A stretch of DNA of 64,000 nt from Phascolarctos cinereus. Taxonomy: Eukaryota; Chordata; Mammalia; Diprotodontia; Phascolarctidae. The stretch covers positions 1,207,001-1,271,000 of the forward strand of contig NW_018344160.1 in the NCBI RefSeq assembly GCF_002099425.1. Direction: 5' to 3'. The position numbers and the translations under genes are program-made. This document shows positions 12,038-23,922 of the stretch, in pieces (position 1 is the stretch's first letter; every line of letters begins with the position of its first letter). Below the pieces are notes generated by a model that was not told the DNA's origin, did not search any database, and saw only the letters and a list, made by a program, of their open reading frames with translations.

Positions 12038-14415
12038 AGCCAAATTTCAGAATTATTAGGTCAATGAAAAAGTACTACAAATGGCCAAAAAGAAATAATT
12101 CAGATATAGACAGTTAGAATCAGGATCACAAATAAGATAGCAGCTGCAACATTAAAGTATCAGGAGCTTGATATTCCAGAGGGCAAAGAGCTAGGACTAC
12201 AACCAAGAATCACTTACCTGGCACAATTAAGCATAATATATTAAGGGGAAAATGGTCATTCAATGAAATAGTAGGATTTCAAGCCTTCATGAGAAGATCA
12301 GAACTAAACCAAAGTTGACCTCTAATTTTAAGACTTAAGAGAAAACAAAACTGTTTACATCCCCACATGGGGAGATAATACTTGTATCTCTTAAAAATTG
12401 CATCACTAACAGTACAGATATAATGAATATACATAGACAAAGGGTATTGGCATAATGTGAATTTAAGGGAATGACATAAAAAATAAGGAGTGAGAAAGAG
12501 GACTACAATGGGAGCAGAAGGAAGGGAGAGGTAGAATGGAATAAATTGCCTTACATGAAGAGGTGAGAAAGGCCTATTACAGTGGAGGGGAAAATGGGAA
12601 GGAGGAAGGAAGAGCACTGTTTAGACATTACTCTCATTAGTATTGGTTCAAAGAGGTAATGATATACATCATCATTTGAATATAAAAACCTATCTTGCCT
12701 GACAGGCAAGTAGGAGAAGAGGAGATTAAGTAAAGTGGTGGGGTGGGGAGTGACAGAAGGAAGGGCAAAATTGTGATGATTTGGGACAGGGTGAAAGGAG
12801 AGAGAGGACAAATGGTAGGAAGAATGGAATGGAGGTAAATAAACAGGCAATAATCATAACTGCAAAGGTGAATTGGATGAACTCTCCCATAAAACTGAAG
12901 TGGATAGCAGAGTGGATCAAAAACCAGAATCTTTCAATATGTTGTTATTAGACACACACAGAGTAAAGTTAAGGGCCAGGAGCAGAATCTTTTATGTTCT
13001 GGTTGAAGTAAAAAAAGAAAACAAAACAAAACAAAAACAAAGCAGAGGCAACAATCATAGACAAAGTAAAAGCAAAAATAGACCTCATTGAAACATATAA
13101 GGAAAGAAACTACAACTTGCTAAAAGGTACCATAGACAATGAAGCAATCACATTAGAAGAGCAAAGAAAAATGTACCTGTCAGGTCGATGGGGAGGGGAA
13201 GAATTCATGACTAAGCAAGAGATAGAGAGCATTGCAAAATGTAGATTAGATGATTTTGTTAAATTGAAAAGTTTTTGCAAAAACAAAAGCAATGTAACCA
13301 AGATTAGAAGGAAAGCAGAAAGCTGAGAAGCAATCTTTATAGCAACTAATAAAAGCCTCATTTCTCAAATATTTAGAGAACTGAGTTAAATGTATGAGAA
13401 TATAAGCCATTCCCAAATTGTAAATGGTTAAGGAATATAATAAATAGGCAGTTTTCAAATGAAGAAATCAAAGGTATCAATAGAAATATGAAGAAGCACT
13501 TTAAAGTACTTTTGATTAGAGATATGAAAATTGAAACAATTTTGAATTACAATCTCACACTATCTGATTATGTAAGATAAAAAAAGAGAATAAAAGGTAA
13601 ATGTTGGACAGGATGAGGGAAAATTGGGCCACTAAAGCACTGTTTTTAGAATTTTGAACTAACTCAACCACATTGAAGAGCAATTTGGAATTATTCCCAA
13701 AGCCAAACAAAATGTGCATACCATTTGATCCAGTAATACCACCACTAGGTGTGTATCCCAAAGAGATAAAAAAAAAAAAACAGAAAAAAGTATCTATATG
13801 TGCAAAAATATTTAGAGCAGCCGTATTCATGGTGGCAAAATGTTGGAAATTGAGGGGATTCCAATCAATTGCGGAATGGCTGAACAAACTGTGCAATATG
13901 AATGCAATGGAATATTATTGTGCAATAAAAAATGAAGAATAGATTCAGTTCTGAAAAACCTGGTAAGATTTGTAAAAACTGACACAGAGCGAATTGAACA
14001 GAACATGAAAATACTACACACAGTGTCAGAAACATTGTTCTGATGTTGCTGAATTGATGATCAACTCAGCTTTTCTCAGCAACACAATGATCCAAGACAA
14101 ATACAAAGGACTCAGGAAGGAAAATGCTAGCCTTATCCAAATAAATGTCTGATGATTCTGAATCCAGATCAAAGCACATTTTTTCACTTACTTTATTCTT
14201 TCTTGTGTTTTTTTTTGATCTGTTTCTTCTTCTACAATCGTCATGGAGATGAAAATATATTCTACACAATAGTATATGTATAAACTGTATCAAACTGACT
14301 ACCATATTTAGAAGAAGAGAGGAAAGGGAAAGAGGAAGAAAATTTTGGAACTCAAAAAATTAGAAAAATGAATGATAAAAATTTTCTTAATATGTAATAG
14401 TGGGAAGAAATAAAT
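12038..14415 (+). mobile_element. L1 copy A: internally deleted L1, no reverse transcriptase
   Basis: The order is the ORF1 C-terminal end (12040-12310), the purine-rich inter-ORF spacer (12310-12850), the start of ORF2 (endonuclease region, about 12865-13150), then a direct jump to the ORF2 C-terminal domain (13155 on) and the L1 3' UTR. It ends near 14415 with GGAACTCAAAAAATTAGAAA and an A-rich tail. In copy B the two points joined here are about 2.55 kb apart, so the rest of the endonuclease and all of the reverse transcriptase are missing. Copy J (57092-60713, minus) has the same join, and its spacer also shares the block AAGGGAATGACATAAAAAA. Truncated at its 5' end. Confidence 0.85.
12865..13960 (+). 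pseudogene. Fused ORF2 remnant: endonuclease start joined to C-terminal domain
   Basis: L1 ORF2 normally encodes endonuclease, reverse transcriptase and a cysteine-rich C-terminus. Here the endonuclease start is readable as DSRVDQKPESFNML (about 12900-12945). From 13117 one frame runs LLKGTIDNEAITLEEQ, which is endonuclease text giving way to C-terminal text, then MYLSGRWGGEEFMTKQEIES and KSFCKNKSNVTKIRRKAES. The join is in frame. The frame ends at a stop at 13324-13326. Later C-terminal text (MCIPFDPVIPPLGVYPKEI) is readable from about 13710. An extra ARKM-type insertion and other lesions mark it as dead. Confidence 0.75.
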
Positions 14416-15754
14416 TAGTAGTTAAAGAAAAAAAAGAATCAAAGAAAAAAAGTCAAAAGAATGAAAAACAAACAGGAAAAGTAAAATAACTCATTGGAAA
14501 AACAACTAAGCTTTAAAATAGATCCAGAAGAAACAATTTAATAATTATTGGACAACCTGAAGGCAATAATTCCAAAAAGAGCTGACAGCATCTTTCAAGA
14601 AATTTTCAAGGAAAACTGCCCTGATATCCTAGGACCTGAGAATAAAATAATCATTGAAATAATACAATGATCACCTCCTAGAAGAGATCCCCAAATGAAA
14701 ACTGTCAGGAATATTGTACCCAAATGTTAAAGTTCCCAGGTCAAGGAGAAAATATTGGAAGCAGTCAGAAAGAAACAATTCATTTATCATAAAGCTACAG
14801 TCAGGATAACAAGGATTTAGCTGCTTCTAGAGTTTAGGGCTTGGAGCAAAATTCCAGAGGGAAATGTTATTGAGATTGCAACCTAGAATTAACTATCCAG
14901 GAAAATGGAGTATAATCTTTCATGAAAAAAGATGTAAAATCAACGAATTAGAGGACTTTCAAACTTTCCTTATGAAAAGTCCAAAGCTGACTCAAAAATT
15001 CCATCTTCAAATACAAGAATCAAGAGAAACATAGAAAGGTAAACAAGGAAGGAAAAACGTCATGTTCTTTAATAAGATTAAACTGTTTAAATCCCTATGT
15101 GGGAAGATGATATAATTGTTGAGATCCACATCTTTATAACAGAATTTAGAAAAGGTATACATAGAAAAAGGGTGTGGGGATAAGTTGACTTTGATGTGCT
15201 GATAAAAAAAAATGAGGGGTGAAATAAAGGATTGCACTGACAGAATAAGAAAGTGAGGGGCAGTATAGCTTAAATTACCTCATATGAAAAGTCACAAAAG
15301 ACCTGTTACAGTAGAGGGAATGAAGGGAAGGAGTTTGCATTGTTTGAAGCTTACTGTCATCAGATTTGGCTCAAAGAGGAAATAACATACACACTCAGTT
15401 GGGTATAGACATTCATCTTATCCCATAAGAAGTAAGAGGAGAAAGGGGAAAGAAAAGTGAAGGGGGGGCTTATAGAATAGAGGTCACACTGAGGGAGGTG
15501 GTGGAAAGAAATAAAACTCTGTTGAGGAAAGGAAGGGTGTAAAGAGAGAGAAAAGTATAAACAGGGGGAAAAGTAGGAAGGACAGAAATACAGAGTTACT
15601 AATCATAAGTGAGTATAAATGGAATAAACTTTCCCATAAAAGGGAAGTGGGTGGCAGAATAAACTAGAGTCCTACAATGTGATGTTTACAAGAAAACCAT
15701 TTGAAGCAGTGAGACACACACAGAGTCAAGTTTAAAGGCTGGAGCAGAATATAT

Positions 15755-15759
15755 TATGA

Positions 15760-15825
<66 letters not shown>

Positions 15826-15875
15826 ACATACATATATATGTGCATATATATAATATATATATATAATATGCAATA
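15755..15875. repeat. (TA)n microsatellite inside L1 B
   Basis: Long TATATA runs broken by CACACA and CATACATA, sitting within the endonuclease coding part of copy B between GCAGAATATATTATGAG and TGGCTGAAATAAAG. Confidence 0.9.
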
Positions 15876-15982
15876 ATATGAGAATATTATTGGCTGAAAT
15901 AAAGAAAACAATTATATATAGAAATCTTGGTCTTAGTCAAAGCAAAAGTAAAAATAGATCTCATTTAAAGAGCTAAGGAAGA

Positions 15983-16351
15983 TATGTAAGTCATACTAAT
16001 CAATATTGTTTTATACTATTTAAATTAAGTGGACAATATGAGGTTTGAATATTGCTGTGATATAGGAGACCATGGGGTTAGTGAACTTAGAAAAATGGGG
16101 AAAGACTTGGACTTCTCAAGGAAGATGTTATCCACTCTCAGAGAAACATAAGACAAGTATAGAACAGTCTTACATAGATTCATATGAATGTATATATCTT
16201 TATATAAGTATGATTATTGATATATAAACATATATATATATAATGGGTATTTAAGAATATGAATATACATGTATGCACATATGTGTGTACATGTACATAT
16301 GTGTATGTGTCAGTATATGCATTTAAGTTTGTATATGTGTATGCATATGTA

Positions 16352-16408
<57 letters not shown>

Positions 16409-16745
16409 ATGTATTCACTGATACTTATAACCTTTTATGGGGAGGGGGAAGAAACGGGAAAAAAAGAACAAGGTGAAAAATGCACAACAGAAAGCAAAAA
16501 AAACTTATAAGGAAGCAAAGAAAGATGGACAGCTTGGAACACAATATGTATAGTCTTTCTTAAAATGAAAATTTATAGCTGTATATTTTTAATATCCCCT
16601 TACATTCTGCTGTGCAGATGACAATGACTTTCTTCTTTTCTTTTTTTATATCTGAGTTGAGCTATTTATGTTAATAATGTTTCTTTTTTCTTTTCTTATT
16701 TTGTATTTAATTTTTAAAGAAAAAAAATAAAAGTACCAAAAAAGA
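15983..16745 (+). mobile_element. Unassigned retroposed-looking insert in L1 B
   Basis: ORF2 text of copy B stops at CTAAGGAAGA (about 15973-15982) and resumes at AAGGAAAGAAACTAC (16746). Between them lie about 760 bp with a LINE-3'-like block (GGGGAAAGACTTGGACTTCTCAAGG, GTTATCCACTCTCAGAGAAAC), TATG/TG microsatellites (16250-16410) and an A-rich end (AAAGAAAAAAAATAAAAG at about 16717-16733). The short repeat AAGGAAGA/AAGGAAAGA at the edges could be a target duplication. Family not recognised. It may be a 5'-truncated LINE. Confidence 0.5.
16340..16412. repeat. (TG)n microsatellite
   Basis: Two pure TG runs separated by TATATATATA, within the insert in copy B. The open frame 16259-16510 over it is a by-product (Val-Cys and Tyr-Val repeats). 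Confidence 0.9.
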
Positions 16746-19700
16746 AAGGAAAGAAACTACCTATTGTTAAAAGGCACCACAGACAATGAAGTAATATCAA
16801 CATTAAATATATGTTCACTGAGTCATATACTATTCAAATTCTTAGAGGAGAAGCTAAGGGAGTTATAGGAAGAAATAGCAAAACTAAATTAGTGGTGGAC
16901 CTCAATCTCCCCCTCTCTGAACTAGATAAATCTAACCACAAAATAAATAAGAAAGAAGTTAAGGAGGTGAATAGAATTTTAGAAAAGTTAGATATGGCAG
17001 ATGTCTGGAGAAAATTGAATGGGAATAGAAAGGAATATACCTTTTTTTCCCCCATACTACATGGTATCTACACAAAAATTGACCATATACTAAGGCACGT
17101 AAACTTCACAATCCAATGCAGAAAGGCAGAAATATTAAATCACATTCAGATCATGATGCCATAAAAATTATATATAATAAAGGGCAATGGAAAGATAGGT
17201 TAAACATTAATTGGAAACTAAATAATCTAATCCCAAAGAATGAATGAGTCAAACAACAAATTATAAAAAATAATCAGTAACTTCATCCGAGAGAATGACA
17301 AGAATGAGACAACATACCAAAACTTATTGGATGCAGTTAAAGCAGTTCCTAGGGGAAATTTTATATCTCTAAATACTTACACAAATAAAATAGAGAAAGA
17401 AAAGAACAATGAATTGGGCATGCAACTAAAAAAGCAAAAAAAAAAAATTTGAAATCCCAAATTAAGTACCAAATAAAAAATCCTAAAAATCAAGCAAGAG
17501 ATTAATAAAGCTGAAATTTGCAAAAAAAAAAAATGAACTAATAAGTAAAACTAAGAATTGTTTTTCATGAAAACAAGCAAAGCAGACAAACCTTGGGTTA
17601 ATTTGATTTAAAAGAATAAAGAAGAAAACTGAGTTGCCAGTATCCAAAATGAAAAGGGATGAATTCACCACCAATGAAGAGGAAAGCAATATTTAGAAGC
17701 AATTTTGCTTATGTGTATGCCAATTAATCTGATGATCAAAGTGAAATGGATGAATATTTACAAAAATATGCATTGCCCAGATTAAAAGAAGAGAAAATAA
17801 AATATGTAACACCATTTTAGAAAAAAAAAAAACTTGAACAAGACATCAATGAATCCCCTAACAAAATATTTCCAGAGCCAGATGGATTTACAAGAAATTC
17901 TAGTAAATATTTAAAGAAAAAATAATTCTAGTATTGTATAAAGTATTTGAAAAGATAGTCAAAGAAAGAGTCATACCAAAGTCATTTTATGACACATATA
18001 TGGTGTTGATATAGGTATCAGCAGGAAAAGGTAAAAGACAGAAAGAAAATTGTGATGAATGTTGACACAAAAAAAATACAAAGAGATTACACCAATTTAT
18101 CACAAGGATAATGTACTATGATCAGGTGGGATTCATACCAGGAATGCAGGGTTGGTTCAATATTAGCAAAACTAACAGCATACTTGACCATATCGATAAT
18201 AAAACTAAGAGAAATCATAAGATTTTATCAATAAATGCAGAAAAAGCTTTTGACAAAATACAGCAACAATTCCTATTAAAAGCACTAAAGAGCACAGGAA
18301 CAAAAGGAGTTTTCCCAAAATGAGGAGCAGTATCTATCTAAAACTATCATTGAGCATTATAAATAATGGGAATAAGCTAGAAGCACTCCCCAAAAAATCA
18401 AGAGTAAAACCAGGATGCACAATACCATCACTATTATTCAAGTTTGTATTAGAAATGTTAGATTTAGCAGTAAGAGAAGAAAAATAAAGTGAAGAAATTA
18501 GGATAGGCAATGAGGAAATAAAACTATCAGTCTTTACATGTCATATGCTGGTATGGTCACAGAATCCTAGAGAATTGACAAAACAAAACACTTTAAAACA
18601 TTAACAACATTAGCAAGTTTTCAGATTATAAAACAACTCTAAATAAATCATCAGCATTTCTTCATATAGCCAATAAAGCCCAGCAGCAAGAGACAGAAAG
18701 AGAAATTCCATTTAAAATAGCTGTATACAATATAAAATATTTGGGAGTCTATCTGCCAAAACAAAGCCAGGAATTATATGAACACAATTATAAAACACTT
18801 TTCATTCAAATAAAGGCAGATCTAAACAGGCGGAAAAATATCAATTGTTCATTGGTAGGCCAAGCTTATAGAATAAAATGGACAATTCTACCTAATTTAA
18901 TTTACTTATTTAGTGCCATGCCAATCAAACTCCCCCAAAATTGTTTTATAGATATAGAAAAAAATACTAAAACCCTTATTGAAGAATAAAAGTTCAAGAA
19001 TATCAGGGGTATTAATTTAAAAAAAAAAAGATGAAGGAAGGTGGCCTAAACTATATTTTAAAGTGGCAATCATCAAAACTATTTGTTACCAGCTAAGAAA
19101 GAGAATCTTGGATGGGTGTAATAGGTTAGATACACATGATACAGTAGTCAATTACTATAGCAATATACTGTTTAATAAACCCAGACTCCAGCTTCTATGA
19201 TAAGAACTCCCTATTTCAGAAAAACTGCTGGGAAGACTGGAAAATAGTATGGCAGAAATTTGGTATATATCAACATCTCACACCCTGTACCAAGATAAGG
19301 TTGAAATGGGTACATGATTTAGACCTAAGGGATGATATTGTAAATAAAATAGGAAAGCAAGGAATAGTTTACCTGTCATATCTATGGATAAGGGAAGAAT
19401 TTATGACCAAAGAAGATATAGAAAACACTATGAAATGCAAAATGAATAATTTTGATTACATTAAACTAAAAAGATTTTGCACAAAGCTAATGTAACCAAG
19501 ATTAGAAGAGAAGCAGAGAGTTGAGAAATAATATTTACAACCAGTGTCCCTGATAAAAGCCTCATTTTAAAAATATATAGAGAATTGAATCAAATTTAAA
19601 AGAATACAAGCAAGTCATTCTCCAACTGATAAATGATCAAAGTATATGAACAGGCAGTTTTCAAAATAAGAAATTAATTTTTTCTATCTATAATCATATG

Positions 19701-20625
19701 AAAATGCTCTAAATGCTCTAAATTACTATTGATTAAAAAGATGAAAATTAAAACAACTCTGGGGTACCAGATCACACCTATTAGATTGCATAACATGACA
19801 AAAGCAGGAAATGATAAATATTGGAGGTGTGGGAAAATTGGAACACTAATGCAATGTTAGTGGAGTTGTGAACTCATCCAGCCATTCTGGAGAGCAATTT
19901 GGAACTACGTCCAAAGGGCAACCAAATTTTGCATACCCTTTGATAGCACTGCTGGTCTGTATCCCAAAGAGATCATAAAAATGGAAAAAGACCCACAGGT
20001 AGGAAAGTGCTTTATAGCAGCTCCTTTTTATGAGCATGTGGTAGCAAAAAATTGGAAATTGAGGCCATTCACATTAGTTGGCATATGAATGAAATCGAAT
20101 ACTATCATGCTATAAGAACTGATGAGCAGGCAAATTTCAAAAACAAAACAAAACAAAAACCTGGAAATATCTAAATGAACTGATGCTGAGTGAAGTTAGC
20201 AAAACCAGCAGAACACGATACACAGAAACAAGAATATTGTGTGATGATTACCTGTAACAGAGTTAAATCTTCTCAATAATATAATAATCTAAGATAATTA
20301 CAAAAGATTCACCATCATGTTAACCACATCCAGAGAAAGAACTATGGAGTATGAATCCACATCAAGGAATATTATTTTCATTCATTTTTTTTAGGTTTTT
20401 CCCTTTTGTTCTTATTCTTCTTTCACAATATGACTGATATGGACATATGTTTAATATGATTGCACATGTATAACCTTTAGGAGATTGCTAGCTCTCTTTG
20501 GGAAGGGGTAGTGGAGGGAGGAAAGGAGGGAGCAAAATTTGGAACTCAATTTTTTGCAAAAGTGAATGTTGAAAACTCTATATATAATTGGAAGAAAAGA
20601 AAAGAAAAAAAGTATATAAAAAAAT

Positions 20626-21404
20626 AATTCCTACTTCCCACCAAAAGAAATGAAAAGGAAATACACAACTCTACTCAGGACATCTGCCATAATGATGGAA
20701 AATACCTTTGTGAACTTTGGATCAAATATAGTCTAGTCCATGACAATATGAACCTGTGTCTCATACAGTTTTCTTATGCAAAGTTTCCAAGGAAACATGA
20801 GAAGTTGACTCTCATCTTTCCCTCTAAATGTAACTCAGCTGCTATGTAAATACGAATTCCCCTAAGACATCCATAGAGAAAAAGTTTTCCTTAATCCAAC
20901 AGAAAATGCCAGAGATACATAACCGGATCCTTAAATTGCTCTCCTTCCCTTTCTAGAGTGCCTAAAACAACCTTCCTTACTGATCATCCCCAGCTTCCCT
21001 CAGGACCTGCTATTGCTCATATAACTCACAGGACAAATAAAGGCATAGGGAATGGGTTGGTTTTCAGTGCACTGGATCTTATCTTAAGGGCTATGGTCCT
21101 CTTGAAGGCTACATTGATGGTCAAATGAGGTCTATAAACCTCTCTTAACAACCAAGTGAGGAAGGACATACTTATCTTTTCTCTCTCTTGACTTCTGTCT
21201 CTGAGGCTTCTCTCCCTTCAAATTTCCACCCATTAGAGCTTCTTCTCTTATTGTGGTTATGGAGCATGCAAGTGGTTGTTACTTGAATGCATTTCTACAT
21301 TGGAAACTTATAGCCTCTTATACTCAGGAACTCCATTTGATGTGTCTTCATGGGGATAGTTGCTTAACTGAGATAGCTGCACTGATATCTTCCCTCTTCA
21401 AATT
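20626..21404. other. Unrecognised DNA
   Basis: No repeat family or gene recognised. This is the pre-insertion locus of the LTR-element retrocopy that follows. Confidence 0.5.
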
Positions 21405-21420
21405 AAAATTAATGTCTGTA
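21405..21420 (+). repeat. Target site duplication, left copy
   Basis: AAAATTAATGTCTGTA, directly preceded by TT, so the site reads TT|AAAA, the preferred L1 endonuclease nick. It matches 23066-23081 at 15 of 16 bases. Confidence 0.85.
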
Positions 21421-21611
21421 GGCTCAGATTCCTAAAATCTAGCCAATAGTTCACTAACGTTCAGACCCCTTAAAAGTCTGCCCGATATGACAGAAGTTCT
21501 AATAAACCTTGTCTTTGGCTGAAAGAAGCCTTGGGATGAGTTCTTTCAGACAGGATGTGCATGTTGTGATTTCAGGGTCCCAGCAGCCCTGAACTCCTAG
21601 ACCTCACCATT
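21421..21611 (+). repeat. R-U5 at the left end of the LTR element
   Basis: GGCTCAGATTCCTAAAATCT opens R. AATAAACCTTGTCTTTGGCTG marks the poly(A) signal and the end of R. U5 runs on to CACCATTTTGGTG. It aligns with the right R at 22966-23061 and with the minus element at 40456-42850. Confidence 0.75.
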
Positions 21612-22610
21612 TTGGTGTGCATACAGGGAAACTGCCTAACCCCAAGTTCTTCTCCAGCCAAGATTGGAAGGTATGTAAGCCTCCACCCTCCCACTTCTTT
21701 CTTGCCCTGCAGTGGGGGTCACTCTCCAAACACCTAGGAAGGTATTTTTCAGGCAGACAATTATGAGGCTGTCTCAGGCTCTCAGTTCACTGGTAATGGA
21801 TTTGTTTCAAGTTTCAAATTGGTGAAATTTTTCTATCAGTTATGTCAAGCAACTTTTCATAATTTTGTTACCACTAAAATAATGTGGCTGTGTTGGTTAT
21901 TGTTTTAATTGCTAAAAAGCTTGTTTAGGTTTTGTCTTGTTGAGAATTTTCAAGTATATAGAAATAATCTCTAATGGTTGGTTTTTTACACCAGGACAAA
22001 TTTAAATTTGAGATGTAAATCCTGGAAAAGGTTTTCCTAAGCTGTGATTAGTAAAACTTGCTGTTTGAGGTAAAAGCTCCTGTGATTTTATTTTGAGTTG
22101 TCTGATGGATCATAATCCATCGATAAGCAATAATCCACCATCTGAGAGAAATGCCATAAGCTACTCAGAGAAGGTGATACTGGTGGGAAGTCAGCATCAG
22201 GAAAAGCTGACTGGCAATTTTAGCTTCAGTCAAAAATAGGATCCTCCTGGCTTGGTTTCCACATTATGTTCCTTTGAAAAAGAATGTTACCTACTTGGCT
22301 ATTCTTGAGTCTGGCTTTGAAGTGGATTTAATACTGCATGGTTGGAAAAGTGAATTATCTGAATCCAAACAGAGCTAAGGATGTTTTATCTTGTCAAATT
22401 TAGGCCCTGTAATCTTTTCTGTCTGATTTGTGTCTTCCAGACTATAGGCCATTCACCTACAGTTCGCAGGAAACAGCGGGTACCAGCCAATGTCCACCGT
22501 AATTCATTGGATGCAGTCTGTGCTTGGTTACCATCTCTTTGTGACCACCTTGAGGCAAGACTTTCACCCCTTATCCCAAAATAATTTGGTTCCCATTTGT
22601 TTGAGGGGGG

Positions 22611-23061
22611 AATAATGGACTTGGGATCTGGACCCCAGAAAGGAAAAACCCTGTACTTTCCCACATGGCCAAATCTCTGGCATTTGCCTGAGGCTATAAT
22701 CCCATCAACTGGGCTTTCATTGTGGCTACACCCAATGTCCCAATTCTCTGTTATCCTTAACCTAGCCTAGCCCTCCATTGTCTTACTTCCTTATGGCCCC
22801 TGGCCACTTTCCCCTCTTAATCCTAGCTAGGCTCCATTCTCTCATTGGTCCAGGTCCTTGGCATTCTATTGCCTCACTGTCCTCACAGACTACTTGGCCA
22901 CTTCTAGGTCCCTCCCACAATCTTTCTGTATATATCCATTCCATTTTGTCTCCATTAAGGTGCTCAGATTCTTAAAATCTAGCCAATAGCTCAATAGTGT
23001 TCAGACTCCTTAAGAGTCTGGCCAATACGAATGATACTTTAATAAACCTTGTCTTTGACTG
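22611..23061 (+). repeat. U3-R at the right end of the LTR element
   Basis: It begins after the purine run (near TGGACTTGGGATCTGGACCC), contains CCCAGAAAGGAAAAACCCTG, a TATATATCC box near 22930, R from about 22966, and AATAAACCTTGTCTTTGACTG at the end. R contains a perfect 7-bp hairpin CAGACTC-CTTAA-GAGTCTG at 23002-23020. Confidence 0.75.
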
Positions 23062-23065
23062 AAAA

Positions 23066-23081
23066 AAAAATAATGTCTGTA
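23066..23081 (+). repeat. Target site duplication, right copy
   Basis: AAAAATAATGTCTGTA directly after the poly(A) of the LTR-element copy. The partner at 21405-21420 differs by one base. Confidence 0.85.
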
Positions 23082-23879
23082 GCATACATTTGTGCCTACA
23101 TTTGCATTTAAAGAAAATGTTAGTATCTATCTTAAGAGTATGAACTAAGCTATAAATTAAGTGCCAGAATAAATTGGTATCCATCTGATTATTGGATAGA
23201 TGGTTGCAATATGTATAGTCACTCACTGCCCCCTCCTATTTCTTTATATGCCAATTCTTTTTTTAGGAATGTAGGTGCCTTTGGGTCCTCTCCACATTGC
23301 AGTTATTGTGATTAAAAATAACTTTGTATACTTTAAAGTTTTATACAAATGTGAGTCATTATGATTGGACAAAAATAACTCTTTTTGTGCGTCTCACTTA
23401 ATATTTGTAAAAAAAAAAGGACTTATTAGAAACACTGGTCTTTGTGATTGCATCTATCAAGAATTCTGTCATACATAAGGGACATTAGTAAAGTGTGGCC
23501 TTCGAGATTTCTCAGTCAACCTCTTAAAAATTAATCAATAAACAAAAATAGAGACTTCCTACACTTTTTAACTGTGGATAAGTCATCTATAGATTATTTG
23601 CAGAAGTCTCACTATTCTCTTCTTGTAATGTTATAAAAGAAACTTTTAATATGTTTGTAGAACATTTGTAGAACATACATATTGCATAGTAATGACAGTA
23701 GCACAGTTACTGGTGTCTTTTTGATTATTTTTTTAAAAATTTCTTACTAATACCATTCATTTGGTATTTTGGTATCTTTCTCTCTTTTAGACCTCTTAAT
23801 ATAATTTTCAACATTACATCACCTCCAGGGCAGACTGATAATATATTGATAGGCCAACAAAACTGATGTGAGAGAAGAA
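23082..23879. other. Unrecognised AT-rich DNA
   Basis: No gene or repeat family recognised. Confidence 0.5.
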
Positions 23880-23922
23880 TGAATGGAGGAAGAAAGGGAG
23901 GAAAGAAGGAAGGAAGGAAAAC
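23880..23922 (+). repeat. GGAA-type purine microsatellite
   Basis: Imperfect GGAAGAAAGGGAGGAAAGAA then GGAAGGAAGGAAA. Confidence 0.8.

Larger units (their letters stand above)
15590..20130 (+). pseudogene. L1 ORF2 remnant (endonuclease, reverse transcriptase, C-terminus)
   Basis: Readable blocks in order: endonuclease (VDLNLPLSELDKSNHKINKK at about 16890-16950; KIDHILRHVNFTIQC near 17075-17120), reverse transcriptase (YDQVGFIPGMQGWFNI at 18117-18164; SINAEKAFDKIQQ at about 18220-18260) and C-terminus (MKWVHDLDLRDDIVNKIGKQ from 19301). The reverse transcriptase is dead at its catalytic sites. The motif A aspartate (family SIDAEKAFD) is Asn here, and the motif C block (family FADDM) reads FTCHM at about 18534-18548. 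Many frame changes and the two inserts break the frame further. The endonuclease block SDHDA is present as bases but out of frame near 17140-17160. Confidence 0.8.
14452..20625 (+). mobile_element. L1 copy B: nearly complete, 5'-truncated, dead
   Basis: It starts inside ORF1 (near the end of the coiled coil, AAAAGAATGAAAAAC, then CTCATTGGAAAAACAAC). It runs through the ORF1 RRM and C-terminus (to about 15050), the spacer (15050-15590), ORF2 and the 3' UTR, ending GGAACTCAATTTTTTGCAAA ... GTTGAAAACTC and an A-rich tail near 20625. About 6.2 kb long, of which roughly 0.9 kb is inserted material: a TA tract at 15760-15870 and a retroposed-looking segment at 15983-16745. It lies directly behind copy A in the same orientation. 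Confidence 0.85.
21421..23065 (+). mobile_element. LTR retroelement (ERV-like) fossil, apparent LINE-retroposed RNA copy
   Basis: Parts in order: R (21421-21515), U5 (to about 21610), a leader starting TTTTGGTGTGCATACAGGGA (possible primer-binding region), about 1 kb of internal sequence without recognisable gag or pol, a polypurine run GAGGGGGGAA (about 22601-22610), U3 with TATATATCC near 22930, R again (22966-23061) with AATAAA at 23041, then poly(A). It begins and ends at R, lacks a 5' U3, and is flanked by a 16-bp target duplication. This is the form of an LTR-element RNA copied by LINE enzymes, as known for many human HERV-W copies. Family uncertain (ERV1-like is a guess). The two R copies have clearly diverged, so it is old. 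It is broken as a virus. Confidence 0.8.
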
